Shown piece by piece: positions 30,048 to 38,996 of a stretch of 64,000 nt of DNA; the first letter of the stretch is position 1; each line of letters starts with the position of its first letter. The notes below the pieces were generated by a model. The model searched no databases. It saw nothing but the letters and a program-made list of their open reading frames with translations, and was not told the origin of the DNA. Location: contig NZ_MZXW01000016.1 of the NCBI RefSeq assembly GCF_004123905.1, positions 124,001-188,000 of the forward strand. The letters run 5' to 3'. The position numbers were made by a program, and so were the translations under genes. Source of the stretch: Bradyrhizobium betae (GTDB lineage Bacteria; Pseudomonadota; Alphaproteobacteria; Rhizobiales; Xanthobacteraceae).

Positions 30048-30096
30048 CAATTTGTGGTGCCTTTAGCGCGTATCAGAGACGTGCTAGAGCCCGCCC

Positions 30097-31344
30097 ATGA
30101 CCTCCCTGCCCTCCTTCGTGGACGTCGCGATCATCGGCGCCGGTGCCGCCGGCCTCGGTGCCGCACATGCGCTGGCGGGCTCCGGCCTCGCCGTGATCGT
30201 GCTGGAGGCCCGCGACCGGCTCGGTGGTCGCGCCTGGACCGTGCAGGCCTCACCTGAAGTCACCTTCGACGTCGGCTGCGGCTGGCTGCATTCGGCCGAC
30301 AAGAATTCGTTCGTTCCAATCGCGCGAAAACTCGATTTCGAGATCAACAAAGACCTGCCGCCCTGGCGCGAGCGCGCCTTCGGCAACGCCTTTCCGCAAA
30401 GCGAGCGCGACGACTTCATGCGCGCGATGGACGCGTTCTACGAGCGGCTCTGGCAGGCCGCGCAAAGAGGCAAGGACGAGCCAGCGAGCCTGAGCCTGGA
30501 GCCCGGCAATCGCTGGAATCCGATGATCGACGCGATCTCGACCTACATCAACGGCTGCGAACTGAAGGACATGTCCACGCTGGACTGGAACGCCTATGAG
30601 GACAGCGAGCTCAACTGGCGCGTCCGCCGCGGCTATGGCGCGCTGATCGCCGCCTATGGCGCGCCCTGCCCGGTCGCGCTGAACTGCAATGTCACGCTGA
30701 TCGATCATTCCGGCCAGCGCGTCCGCATCGAGACGTCGCGGGGCACGCTGACCGCCGTCAAGGTGATCGTCACCGTGCCGACCAATCTGATCGCGGACGA
30801 AGCCATCCGTTTCTCGCCGCCGCTCCCGGCGAAGGTCGGTGCCGCAGCCGGCCTGCCGCTCGGCGTCGACGACAAGGTGACGCTGGCGCTTGGCGATGCC
30901 GAGGCCTTTCCGAGGGAAGGCAATCTGCGCGGCGCCACCATGCGCACCGAGATGGGCACCTATCACATCCGCCCGTTCGGCCAGCCCTGCATCGAAGGTT
31001 TTTTCGGCGGCAGTTTTGCCCGCGAGCTGGAAAACGCCGGCGAAGGCGCCATCGCCGCGCACAGCATCGACGAGATCGCGAGTTTTCTCGGCAACGACAT
31101 CCGCGGCAAGCTGAAGCCGCTCTGCGAATCGCGTTGGGCGCATGATCCGTTTGCGCGGGGATCGTATTCGCATGCACTGCCCGGCCACGCCGGGGATCGC
31201 GCGGTGTTGGCTGCCCCGGTCGATCGGCGGCTGTTTTTCGCGGGAGAGGCGACATCGCCGGAATTTTTCACGACGGCGCATGGCGCGCGGGACAGTGGGG
31301 AGCGGGCGGCGAAGGAAGTGCTGGCTGCTCTAGGCAAGTCATAA
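30097..31344 (+). CDS. FAD-dependent amine oxidase (monoamine oxidase-like)
   Basis: 415 residues. N-terminal FAD-binding I-I-G-A-G-A-A-G-L-G (about 8-17) and the E-A-R-D-R-L-G-G-R motif (about 36-44) typical of flavin amine oxidases; a C-terminal F-F-A-G-E-A-T-S-P-E-F motif contacting the flavin. Such enzymes oxidise amines, polyamines or amino acids and release peroxide. Shorter than eukaryotic MAO and lacking a C-terminal membrane helix, so soluble. No neighbouring amine transporter or dehydrogenase hints at the substrate. Confidence 0.88.
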   Translation: MTSLPSFVDVAIIGAGAAGLGAAHALAGSGLAVIVLEARDRLGGRAWTVQASPEVTFDVGCGWLHSADKNSFVPIARKLDFEINKDLPPWRERAFGNAFPQSERDDFMRAMDAFYERLWQAAQRGKDEPASLSLEPGNRWNPMIDAISTYINGCELKDMSTLDWNAYEDSELNWRVRRGYGALIAAYGAPCPVALNCNVTLIDHSGQRVRIETSRGTLTAVKVIVTVPTNLIADEAIRFSPPLPAKVGAAAGLPLGVDDKVTLALGDAEAFPREGNLRGATMRTEMGTYHIRPFGQPCIEGFFGGSFARELENAGEGAIAAHSIDEIASFLGNDIRGKLKPLCESRWAHDPFARGSYSHALPGHAGDRAVLAAPVDRRLFFAGEATSPEFFTTAHGARDSGERAAKEVLAALGKS

Positions 31345-31354
31345 CGGCACGCTC

Positions 31355-31434
31355 CGTCATTGCGAGCGCAGCGAAGCAATCCAGACTGCCACCGCGGAAA
31401 GATTCTGGATTGCTTCGCTACGCTCGCAATGACG
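31355..31434. repeat. Dispersed palindromic repeat, family A, copy 4
   Basis: 80 bases, bounded by CGTCATTGCGAG and CTCGCAATGACG, in the convergent gap between the amine oxidase gene and the DCC protein gene. Only two bases separate it from the stop codon of the latter. Confidence 0.9.
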
Positions 31435-31436
31435 AG

Positions 31437-31844
31437 TTACTCTATCACGCGGGCCCGCAGATCGGCATCCGGCGCGAAGCACGCATCATACTTTCCGAAG
31501 ATGCGATAGCGGTTGCGAGCGATAAGGCTGTAGACGGGGTCCCGCAGCGGTTTTGGCACGGCGAACAGCACCCGCACCCCGCCCCATCCCGGCAAAAGCG
31601 ACAGCACCGTCAGCGCAGCGTCTGATTTCATGAATACCTCGCCGCCATGGACCACGGCATTGGTGTCGGGATCATCCGGGTCGATACCGAATGTGCGTGC
31701 TAGCTTCGCCCCATAATCCGACTGGATCGGCGTGAAGCGAAATCGTTTCGCCGTGTCGCGCTGCGCGACGAAGCGGACCCAGCGCGAGCAGAAGATGCAG
31801 ACGCCGTCGAACAGGATCACGTCGTCGTCAGGCCATTTTCCCAT
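31437..31844 (-). CDS. DCC-family thiol-disulfide oxidoreductase-like protein (DUF393)
   Basis: 135 residues. Begins with the family hallmark F-D-G-V-C-I-F-C-S, whose C-x-x-C is the proposed redox pair, followed by F-T-P-I-Q-S-D-Y-G and a C-terminal Y-D-A-C-F-A-P. Thioredoxin-like fold expected, in the cytoplasm; physiological substrate unknown. Its ATG overlaps the stop of the SDR-DoxX gene (TGATG), so it is the last gene of a four-gene operon. Confidence 0.88.
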   Translation of the reverse strand: MGKWPDDDVILFDGVCIFCSRWVRFVAQRDTAKRFRFTPIQSDYGAKLARTFGIDPDDPDTNAVVHGGEVFMKSDAALTVLSLLPGWGGVRVLFAVPKPLRDPVYSLIARNRYRIFGKYDACFAPDADLRARVIE

Positions 31845-33163
31845 CAGCGATTGTCCAACATCAGCAGCGCGACGAGCATTAGCACGATCGCCGGCCCGGT
31901 CTTCACCAGCGCCCCTAACGGCTCGATCCAGAGATCGGGCGTCAGGATTGCCGCGCCGAACATATAGCCGAGCGAAGCGAAAATACCCGCAATCAGCCCT
32001 ATCGCCGCGGTGCGGCGGAAGGCGATCAGCACGCCGATGGACATATCCATCAGGCTGGTGCCGATGGTGACGGGGTCGACCAGCGCGGCTGGAAAATTGT
32101 GCGCCATCAAAATGCCGGCAGCGGCGCGATAGGAGATGAACAGCGCGATGAAGCCGGAGACGAGCCAGAATGCGACCAGGCTGGCGACAATCAGCGCCTT
32201 GATCAGGAAGAGGCGCGCGAACCATTTGTCCTGGATGGTGGCGGGATGTCGACCAATCGTCTCCGCGAGCGCCTTCGGCGCGATGCCCGTGGCGGCGATC
32301 CACGCGGTGGGGTCGCCGGTCACGCCACGACGCAGCTCGGCGATGGCGGTGGTACGCATGGGCGGCATCCAGCCGAGCGTGTTGGCGAGATCGCCGATTT
32401 TCGCACCGAGATCGAGTATGAAGGACGGCATCGCAAGACGCGGCCAGCCATCGGTGCCGAATGCAAGGCGGAACTGCTTGATGACGCCGGCCATCGTAAC
32501 CGGCTCGGCCTGCATCAGGTCCCACGTCACGGCTTTCACAGATACATCGTCGGCGTCGCGCGCGGCGAGCCGGGCGATGGTGTCGGCGACGTCCTCGATT
32601 GCGACGGGCTGGAACGGCGTCGCCATCTCCTTGTCCGGCAGATCGAGCGGGAAGGCGGCGAGCGCGCGGAGCATGGCGCTGCCGCCATACGCTGATGGCG
32701 CAACCACGAAGCCGGGCCGCAGGATGGCGTGGGGGACCCCGGAGGCCGCAATCAAGCGCTCGGCCTCGCGCTTGGTCGTCGAGAAGGCAGTGCGGTCCGC
32801 GTCCGCGGCTCCGGGGATCGAGATGTGCACCAGCCGGATCGCGCGGCCGCTATCGCCGATCGCCTGAAGCAGGCGCGCGACGAAATCGCGATGCACGGCA
32901 TTGGTGTCGCTGCCGGGGCCATCCTGGAGCACGCCGAGGCAATTTACGACGATGTCCACGGCGTGCTTGTTGAGAAGATGCATCAGCGCGACCGCATCGA
33001 GCGAGAGGATCGGCAGCTCGATGTCCAGTGCATTCATTGACTGCGCAGGCGACAGGCTGCGCGCCACGCCGACAACTTGAAATCCGCGTGCACGAAGATC
33101 GTCGGTGACGAAGCGGCCGATCAGGCCAGAGGCGCCAAGCACCAAAATGGTTCGCTGACCCAT
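31844..33163 (-). CDS. Fusion of an NAD(P)-binding SDR-like domain and a DoxX-like membrane domain
   Basis: 439 residues. Residues about 1-290 are an atypical or extended SDR: G-A-S-G-L-I-G-R-F (about 10-18), V-N-C-L-G-V-L-Q and A-I-L-R-P-G-F-V, as in NADH-ubiquinone-oxidoreductase-39kDa-like or NmrA-like proteins. Residues about 310-439 hold four hydrophobic helices of DoxX type. The gene is between DUF2269 and DCC genes and overlaps the latter start by one base. Other bacteria carry similar SDR-DoxX fusions beside DUF2269 and DCC genes, from memory. Redox chemistry at the membrane is likely, but the substrate is unknown. Confidence 0.82.
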   Translation of the reverse strand: MGQRTILVLGASGLIGRFVTDDLRARGFQVVGVARSLSPAQSMNALDIELPILSLDAVALMHLLNKHAVDIVVNCLGVLQDGPGSDTNAVHRDFVARLLQAIGDSGRAIRLVHISIPGAADADRTAFSTTKREAERLIAASGVPHAILRPGFVVAPSAYGGSAMLRALAAFPLDLPDKEMATPFQPVAIEDVADTIARLAARDADDVSVKAVTWDLMQAEPVTMAGVIKQFRLAFGTDGWPRLAMPSFILDLGAKIGDLANTLGWMPPMRTTAIAELRRGVTGDPTAWIAATGIAPKALAETIGRHPATIQDKWFARLFLIKALIVASLVAFWLVSGFIALFISYRAAAGILMAHNFPAALVDPVTIGTSLMDMSIGVLIAFRRTAAIGLIAGIFASLGYMFGAAILTPDLWIEPLGALVKTGPAIVLMLVALLMLDNR

Positions 33164-33171
33164 CGTATTCC

Positions 33172-33639
33172 TCAGAACGGTTTTGCGATCATCAGCCAGA
33201 GGATCAGCATGGTCGCGCCGAAGCCGGGGAAGCCGAACGCGAACCAGCGGCGGAATAGCACGAAGTAGCGCTCCGGCAGCGCGATGCGTTGCTCGGCCGC
33301 CTTGCGCGCGAGATCGCGCATCTCGATCTGCATGAAGACGACGGGGATCCAGAACAAGCCTGCGATGACGTAGAGCGCCAGCGAGGTAAGGATCCAGCGT
33401 TCCATGATCGACGTCGCCGAGAGCATCATCAGCAGGCCGCCCGTGACCGGCTGGAAGATCACGGCCGAGAACGTGAAGATCGCATCCGCGGTCACCACCA
33501 CCGATGCTGTGCGCGCGATGAACGCCGCGTCGTTCGTGCGATGCGCCATCAGCATGAAGAAGGCGATGCCGGTTCCGGTGCCGAGGATGACGATGGCGCC
33601 GAGCACATGCAGATATTTGACCAGGAAATACAGCGTCAT
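33172..33639 (-). CDS. DUF2269-family integral membrane protein
   Basis: 155 residues, four hydrophobic helices, with H-V-L-G-A-I-V-I-L-G-T-G-T-G-I-A near the N-terminus and F-R-R-W-F-A-F-G-F-P-G-F near the C-terminus, both usual in DUF2269 proteins. The conserved His near residue 11 and polar residues inside the helices hint at a heme- or quinone-like role, unproven. Its ATG overlaps the stop of the upstream hydrolase by four bases, and the SDR-DoxX gene starts eight bases after its stop. Confidence 0.85.
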   Translation of the reverse strand: MTLYFLVKYLHVLGAIVILGTGTGIAFFMLMAHRTNDAAFIARTASVVVTADAIFTFSAVIFQPVTGGLLMMLSATSIMERWILTSLALYVIAGLFWIPVVFMQIEMRDLARKAAEQRIALPERYFVLFRRWFAFGFPGFGATMLILWLMIAKPF

Positions 33640-34538
33640 GGCTTCTTCACCGCCACCGGTTTCAGCACGCGATCGAGCTCGCTGCTGGCGGCTTTGACAC
33701 CCGTTTCAGTCTCGATCATCCAGTGCCCTTCGCTGCCGACAGCCGGCAACGTGTGGAAGTCGACCTTGCCGCCGCTGCCGCGAAACGCATCCGCCAGCGA
33801 CTGCGAAAACTTCGGCGCAAAGTAAGTATCATTGGCGGCAACGAGCCATGTGACAGGAATGCGCGCGGCTTTGCCGAATCCGGCCGCCGCGGCAAGAAGC
33901 GTCTGCGGCGCGCAGATCCGGTTCGGCTCGTCATTGGCGTGGCCACCGCGCCCCGGTGCGAACACTGTGATCGCCGAGATCATCTTCGGATTTCCACTCG
34001 CAAGTGCAAGCGCGCCCCAGCCACCGGCGGAATGGCCGATCACGACCGTGGCATCCTTGCGGATGAAATCCTGCTTTTGCAAAAATTCGAGCGCCAGCGA
34101 AATTTCTTCGGCGGTCACACGGCCCGAGCGCGCGTAATCCGCTTCGTCACATCCACCTTGGTCTTCGAGATAGCGGCCGCCGGTCGCGCCATGGCCGAGC
34201 CGTTCCGGCACCAGCACGGCGAAACCGCGCGTGACCAGGAAAGCAGCAAGCGCGCGGTATTCCGGCTGCGGCATTTGCGCGCGACGCAATACGTTCTGCG
34301 TCGAGGCATGCGCGATGACTGCAAGCCGGAACGGACCTGCGCCTGCGGGGCGAAACAGCAGCGCATGCGCGGCAATATCGGTATCCGGCGACGGCACGCG
34401 CCATTGCTGCCGGCGAAACGGCTCGCCTTCCTCGCCCGATGCACCGAACGTGACCTGCGCACACAGAGGCGGCGCGGTCAGCAGGGACAGCAGAGGCAGG
34501 AGCGCAAGGGTGCTGAAAAGGGTGTTGAAGAGCCGCAT
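33636..34538 (-). CDS. Exported alpha/beta hydrolase
   Basis: 300 residues from the ATG at 34538; the frame extends 12 codons further but the shorter form starts directly with a signal peptide (about 1-27, cleavage near L-C-A-Q). Alpha/beta hydrolase fold: V-V-I-G-H-S-A-G-G-W-G with nucleophile Ser (about 168), a late Asp in A-A-N-D-T-Y, and a C-terminal His in S-E-G-H-W-M. Three cysteines lie in the mature part. First gene of the operon with DUF2269, SDR-DoxX and DCC genes. Possibly a periplasmic esterase or dienelactone-hydrolase-like enzyme; substrate unknown. Confidence 0.82.
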   Translation of the reverse strand: MRLFNTLFSTLALLPLLSLLTAPPLCAQVTFGASGEEGEPFRRQQWRVPSPDTDIAAHALLFRPAGAGPFRLAVIAHASTQNVLRRAQMPQPEYRALAAFLVTRGFAVLVPERLGHGATGGRYLEDQGGCDEADYARSGRVTAEEISLALEFLQKQDFIRKDATVVIGHSAGGWGALALASGNPKMISAITVFAPGRGGHANDEPNRICAPQTLLAAAAGFGKAARIPVTWLVAANDTYFAPKFSQSLADAFRGSGGKVDFHTLPAVGSEGHWMIETETGVKAASSELDRVLKPVAVKKP

Positions 34539-34804
34539 GAATTGCCGAAGGCGAACACGGAGAGTGACGACCAAACTAGTCGGAACGAATCATTATCGGC
34601 GGACTTTCTGCGTTGCCATCGCGGTTCATTGGTTGCCGAAAGGCAGTTTTGCACCGACGCGTGGCAGGCCGGTGCCATTCGAAATGGCGTCTTGTCTTTT
34701 TTCGGTACAACATGGGTAAAATACTGATGCAGAAAGTCCACAGGTTAACCGATAATTAACGATAGGTCTTGCCGCCGGCGCGGCGACTTGGTTTGATCGC
34801 GTCC

Positions 34805-35314
34805 ATGAGCACAACCCTGATCGAGGTCCGGCCGGCCAAAGCCGCAGATGCAACTGCGGTGGCGTCCACCCATGACGAAGCCTGGCGCTCCGCCTATCAG
34901 GGTATCATTCCCGGCGGCGAGCTGGAGAAGCTGATCAACCGCCGCGGTCCGCAGTGGTGGGACAGTGCGATCCGCAAGGGCAGCCGCGTCAGCGTGCTGG
35001 TGTTCGGCGACAAGATCGCGGGCTACGCCAATTATGGTCGCAACCGCGCCCGCAGCCTGCATTTCGACGGTGAGATCTACGAGCTCTATCTGCGCCCCGA
35101 GTTTCAGGGTCTCGGCTTCGGCCGTCGCCTGTTCACAGCCGCCCGCCGCGACCTGATGCAGAGCGGCTTGAAGAGCATGGTGGTGTGGGCCCTTTCGGAC
35201 AACGATCCCGCCACCGAGTTCTACCGCGCCCTGGGTGGCCGCATGGTGGCGCGCTCCTCCGAGCGTTTCGGGCCGAAGTCGCTCGACAAGGTTGCCTTCG
35301 CTTGGACCAATTGA
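34805..35314 (+). CDS. GNAT-family N-acetyltransferase
   Basis: 169 residues from the ATG at 34805; a frame starting 12 codons earlier lacks support. GNAT motif A is readable as Y-L-R-P-E-F-Q-G-L-G-F-G-R-R-L (about 88-102), with the acetyl-CoA-binding Q/R-x-x-G-x-G/A pattern, followed by W-A-L-S-D-N-D-P-A-T-E-F-Y motif B. Acetyl acceptor not predictable. It stands alone upstream of ppa on the same strand. Confidence 0.88.
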   Translation: MSTTLIEVRPAKAADATAVASTHDEAWRSAYQGIIPGGELEKLINRRGPQWWDSAIRKGSRVSVLVFGDKIAGYANYGRNRARSLHFDGEIYELYLRPEFQGLGFGRRLFTAARRDLMQSGLKSMVVWALSDNDPATEFYRALGGRMVARSSERFGPKSLDKVAFAWTN

Positions 35315-35492
35315 GCTGCTGAAACCTTAACCGGCAGCGCTTCCCTTCCGTCGATACCGTCGCCTCCTCAGCCGGTGATCGCTGGATTCATTATTTCACA
35401 AAAACGCGATGGATTGGCGGGCCAAGCCCGCGTATGACAGCGCCAAAATCGCTGCCGGGCGCGATTTAACCTCGGCAACAACGGAGCCTTGA

Positions 35493-36029
35493 ATGCGTAT
35501 CGATGCGGTCTCGATCGGAAAAAACGTCCCCCACGACGTTAACGTCATCATCGAAGTCCCCGTGGGCGGCGAGCCGATCAAATACGAGATGGACAAGGAA
35601 GCCGGCACGCTGGTGGTGGATCGCTTCCTGTACACGCCGATGCGTTACCCCGGTAACTACGGCTTCATCCCGCACACGCTGTCCGATGACGGCGATCCCT
35701 GCGACGTGCTGATCATCAACACCCGCGCCATCATCCCCGGCGCCGTCATGAGCGTGCGCCCGGTCGGCGTGCTGTTCATGGAAGACGAAGCCGGCGGCGA
35801 CGAGAAGATTCTTGCCGTGCCCTCGTCGAAGCTCACCCAGCGCTACGACAAAGTGAAGTCCTATTCCGACCTGCCCGACATCACGCTGCAGCAGATCCAG
35901 CACTTCTTCGAGCACTACAAGGATCTCGAGCCGGGCAAGTGGGTGAAGATTTTGCGCTGGGGCGGCCCGGATGACGCGCAGAAGCTGATCCTCGAAGGCA
36001 TCGAGCGCGAGAAGAAAAAGAAGGGCTGA
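35493..36029 (+). CDS. ppa: Inorganic pyrophosphatase, family I
   Basis: 178 residues, typical for bacterial soluble pyrophosphatase, a hexameric Mg2+-dependent enzyme that pulls biosynthetic reactions forward. The signature D-G-D-P-C-D-V-L (about 66-73) carries the metal-binding aspartates, and K-Y-E-M-D-K-E and Y-P-G-N-Y-G-F-I-P are conserved active-site segments. No residue is missing. Likely monocistronic; followed by a family F repeat. Confidence 0.97.
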   Translation: MRIDAVSIGKNVPHDVNVIIEVPVGGEPIKYEMDKEAGTLVVDRFLYTPMRYPGNYGFIPHTLSDDGDPCDVLIINTRAIIPGAVMSVRPVGVLFMEDEAGGDEKILAVPSSKLTQRYDKVKSYSDLPDITLQQIQHFFEHYKDLEPGKWVKILRWGGPDDAQKLILEGIEREKKKKG

Positions 36030-36037
36030 GCTCTTCG

Positions 36038-36146
36038 GCCCGGACGCGGTGCATCACGAAGTGGTGCGCCGCAGAGCCGGGACCCACGCCGCCCATTGGG
36101 CCCCGGCTCAGCAGCGCACCGTTTCACGCTGCGCTGCGTCCGGGGC
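36038..36146. repeat. Dispersed inverted repeat, family F
   Basis: Long imperfect inverted repeat starting with CCCGGACGCGGTGC and ending GCGCTGCGTCCGGGG, with an internal GAGCCGGGAC ... CCCCGGCTC pair. It occupies the convergent gap between ppa and folD. No second copy of this family is seen in the window; assignment as a repeat family is from memory of rhizobial intergenic DNA. Confidence 0.6.
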
Positions 36147-36157
36147 ACGCGAGCTCA

Positions 36158-37042
36158 CTACACCGCCGGCTTCGGCAGCCCTGCGATCGCGCACGCCGCA
36201 CGCAGCGTATTCACCAGCAGGCAGGCTACCGTCATTTGGCCGACGCCGCCCGGCACCGGCGTGATGGCGCCCGCCACTTCAAGCGCTTCCTGATAGGCGA
36301 CGTCGCCGACGAGACGCGTCTTGCCATCCTCTTTGGGGATACGATTGATGCCGATGTCGATCACGGTCGCGCCCGGCTTCAGCCAGTCCCCACGCACCAT
36401 CTCAGGCTTGCCGACCGCGGCGTAGACGAGGTCGGCGCGCTTCACGAGCCCGGGCAAGTCGCGCGAGCGGGAATGCGCGATGGTCACCGTTGCGTTCTCG
36501 TTCAGCAGCAGCTGCACCAGCGGACGGCCCACCAGATTGGAGCGGCCGATGACGATGGCGTTCATGCCTTCGAGCGAGGCATGCACGCTCTTGGTCAGGA
36601 TGATGGAGCCGAGCGGCGTGCAGGGCGACAGCGCCTCGAAACCGCCAGCGAGCCGGCCGGCATTGTTCGGGTGCAGGCCATCGACATCCTTGGCCGGATC
36701 GATGGCATTGATGACGGCCTCCGTGTTCAGCCCCTTCGGCAGCGGCAGCTGCACCAGAATGCCGTGCACGGCGGGATCACGGTTCAGCTTGGCGACGACC
36801 GCCAGGAGATCCGCTTGCGAGACGTCGGCCGGTAGCTTGTGCTCGAACGAGGCCATGCCGGCCGCCTGCGTCTGGGTGTGTTTTGAGCGGACATAGACCT
36901 CGCTGGCCGGATCGTTGCCGACCAGGACGACCGCAAGGCCCGGCACCAGATTGTGCTCGCGCTTGACCCGGGCGACCTCGTCGGCGACGCGGGCGCGGAG
37001 TTCCGCTGCGATGACTTTTCCATCGATGATTTTGGCGGTCAT
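36158..37042 (-). CDS. folD: Methylenetetrahydrofolate dehydrogenase / methenyltetrahydrofolate cyclohydrolase
   Basis: 294 residues. Bifunctional one-carbon enzyme interconverting 5,10-methylene-, 5,10-methenyl- and 10-formyl-tetrahydrofolate with NADP. Y-V-R-S-K-H (about 51-56) includes the catalytic lysine; Q-L-P-L-P-K-G and G-R-S-N-L-V-G-R-P signatures are intact; [10 protein letters not shown] lies near the end. GAGGGAA precedes the ATG. Last gene of the YggT-DUF167-folD operon, 10 bases after the DUF167 stop. Confidence 0.97.
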   Translation of the reverse strand: MTAKIIDGKVIAAELRARVADEVARVKREHNLVPGLAVVLVGNDPASEVYVRSKHTQTQAAGMASFEHKLPADVSQADLLAVVAKLNRDPAVHGILVQLPLPKGLNTEAVINAIDPAKDVDGLHPNNAGRLAGGFEALSPCTPLGSIILTKSVHASLEGMNAIVIGRSNLVGRPLVQLLLNENATVTIAHSRSRDLPGLVKRADLVYAAVGKPEMVRGDWLKPGATVIDIGINRIPKEDGKTRLVGDVAYQEALEVAGAITPVPGGVGQMTVACLLVNTLRAACAIAGLPKPAV

Positions 37043-37052
37043 GTCAGTTCCC

Positions 37053-37400
37053 TCAGTCTATCGATTTGGCGTCTGTCGATTTGGCTGATGCGAGCCGGCG
37101 CAGGGTTTCGCCGAGCCGCACCGGATCGCCGTCGACCGCGATCTGCTTCAGCCGCGAGGTGGCACCGGATAGTAGCTTTACACTCGCCTTGGGCACGCCC
37201 AGCGATTTCGCCAACAGCACCAGAACGGCCTTGTTGGCCTCGCCGCCATCGGCAATGGCGCGCACCCGCACTTTGAGCACGCTGCGGCCGTCGGCCAATT
37301 GCTCGATCCCGTCGATGTCGTCGCGGCCGCCGCGCGGCGTCACCCGCAGCGCGATGCTGATGCCAGAGGCCGCATAGCGCCAGGGTTCTTTGGCGACCAA
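37053..37400 (-). CDS. DUF167/YggU-family protein
   Basis: 115 residues from a TTG at 37400, preceded at normal spacing by GGGAG; no ATG or GTG lies near the conserved N-terminus, so the TTG is accepted. The family core is visible as [23 protein letters not shown] and [10 protein letters not shown], typical of YggU. Function unknown. It lies between yggT and folD; the yggT-yggU pairing is widely conserved. Confidence 0.9.
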   Translation of the reverse strand: MVAKEPWRYAASGISIALRVTPRGGRDDIDGIEQLADGRSVLKVRVRAIADGGEANKAVLVLLAKSLGVPKASVKLLSGATSRLKQIAVDGDPVRLGETLRRLASAKSTDAKSID

Positions 37401-37415
37401 GGCGCTCCCGCCCGC

Positions 37416-37706
37416 TTAGATCACGTTGGGGTAGATGTAATACAGGATCACCCGCTCGATGAACATGATGAGCAGGATCAGGATGATCGGCGAGATGTCG
37501 AGGCCGCCGAGGCTGGGCAGGAAATTGCGAATCGGCGCCAGCACCGGCTCGGTGATCCGGTACAGGAACTCCGCCACCGCAGACACGAACTGGTTGCGGG
37601 TGTTCACCACATTGAAGGCGATCAGCCAGGACAGGATCGCGGAGGCGATCAGCAGCCAGACGTAGAGATCGAGCACGATGATGACGATGTCGAGAACGGC
37701 ACGCAT
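37416..37706 (-). CDS. YggT-family membrane protein
   Basis: 96 residues, two hydrophobic helices (about 5-30 and 70-92) around a conserved loop [11 protein letters not shown], the YggT signature. Members are linked with membrane and cell-division or osmotic functions, but the exact role is unsettled. First gene of the operon with DUF167 and folD (gaps of 15 and 10 bases). Confidence 0.9.
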   Translation of the reverse strand: MRAVLDIVIIVLDLYVWLLIASAILSWLIAFNVVNTRNQFVSAVAEFLYRITEPVLAPIRNFLPSLGGLDISPIILILLIMFIERVILYYIYPNVI

Positions 37707-37838
37707 GATTTTTTAAGACTCTGGCTTTTGAAGACTCTGGCGGCGGCCGGGATTGACGCCTTTGCTAGATATCGGTTCCCCCCGACCCAAACAAGTGAAG
37801 TCCGTGCCCGGATGGCTAAAACCGGGTTACAGCCGTCC

Positions 37839-37866
37839 TTGACTTGACCTTTCCGGGGACTTAAAT
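37839..37866 (+). promoter_or_regulatory. Likely promoter of tRNA-Ala
   Basis: TTGACT at 37839-37844 and TTAAAT at 37861-37866, 16 bases apart, 42 bases before the tRNA. A second TTGACC overlaps the first box. The match is good for a vegetative promoter in a GC-rich genome. Confidence 0.5.
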
Positions 37867-37908
37867 GGCGCCCGGTTGTCGGCCGCGTTTACCAGAGCGG
37901 CCAGCAAA

Positions 37909-37983
<75 letters not shown>

Positions 37984-37984
<1 letters not shown>

Positions 37985-38004
37985 GCCTTCGCGTAGCGAA
38001 GGCT
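37984..38004 (+). terminator. Hairpin immediately downstream of tRNA-Ala
   Basis: 9-base perfect arms AGCCTTCGC and GCGAAGGCT around GTA, starting on the last base of the tRNA gene. No T run follows directly, though a T-rich stretch (ctTcTTTTcTcT) appears about 34 bases further. May serve in 3' processing or termination. Confidence 0.5.
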
Positions 38005-38057
38005 GTCCTGCCATAGCCCGAAGGGCGACGGCGGACTTCTTTTCTCTCCCTCAGCCC

Positions 38058-38870
38058 CTACCTCCCCGTAAACCTTGGCGGCCGCTTCTCCATGAAGCTC
38101 GCAACCCCCTCCCGGAAATCACTCCCGTTCAACGCCACCATCATCTCCCGGTTGGCCTCGATCGTCGCCTCGGCCAGCGTCTGGAACGGAACCTCGTAAA
38201 GCTGCCGCTTGATCACGGCCATCGCGCTCGGAGAAACCATGTCCGCGAGGTCGCGCGCATAGGCATAGGTCTCCTCGCGCAGTTTCTCGGGCGAACAGAG
38301 CCGATTGACCAATCCGATCCGCAACGCCTCCTCGCTCGACACGCGCCGGGCCGAGAGCAAGAGATCCATCGCATTGGCATGACCGACGATATGCGGCAGC
38401 ATCCAGGACATGCCATGTTCGGCGATCAGGCCGCGCCGCGCGAAAGCTGTCGTGAAGACGGTGTTGTCGGCGGCAAAGCGCAGGTCGCAATAGAGTGCGT
38501 GGACGAGGCCGATGCCGGCGGTCGCCCCGTTGAGCATCGCGATCACGGGCTTTCCAATCGACGGATAGAAGCCGTAGCGCGTCTGCCAGTCCGGGCGGCG
38601 GTTCATGTCGAAGGGCGGCAAATGCGATGCGCGCCTGACGTCGTTGGGATCGAGTCCTTTCAGCGCATCCATATCGGCACCGGCGCAGAAGGCGCGGCCG
38701 GCGCCTGTGAGCACGATGACGCGGACATTGTCATCGTTGCTCGATGCTTCCATCGCGTGGCGCACATCGCGCTCCATGATCGGCGTCCACGCATTCATGC
38801 GATCCGGGCGATTGAGCGTGATGGTCGCGACCTTGTCGCTGACGTCATAGAGAATGTGTTCATAGGCCAC
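38058..38870 (-). CDS. Enoyl-CoA hydratase/isomerase family protein
   Basis: 270 residues from a GTG at 38870, chosen because GGGAGAG lies just upstream and the conserved N-terminus begins there; the frame is open for 35 further codons. Crotonase fold: [10 protein letters not shown] (about 18-27), A-F-C-A-G-A-D-M (oxyanion loop, about 59-66), G-A-T-A-G-I-G-L second oxyanion glycine region, and A-R-R-G-L-I-A-E-H. The Glu that activates water in true hydratases is not certain by eye. Role in fatty acid or aromatic acyl-CoA breakdown is likely. Confidence 0.87.
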   Translation of the reverse strand: MAYEHILYDVSDKVATITLNRPDRMNAWTPIMERDVRHAMEASSNDDNVRVIVLTGAGRAFCAGADMDALKGLDPNDVRRASHLPPFDMNRRPDWQTRYGFYPSIGKPVIAMLNGATAGIGLVHALYCDLRFAADNTVFTTAFARRGLIAEHGMSWMLPHIVGHANAMDLLLSARRVSSEEALRIGLVNRLCSPEKLREETYAYARDLADMVSPSAMAVIKRQLYEVPFQTLAEATIEANREMMVALNGSDFREGVASFMEKRPPRFTGR

Positions 38871-38996
38871 AGCGCTCTCCCTTTGTTTGCCGGCACGCGT
38901 TCGCGCGCGCTCGTTGGCAGCGAGCCTAGCATATTCAGGGATGAGGCAAGGACTTGCGCCAAGGATCTGCGCCAAAGGACCTGCGCGAAGGCGCGA

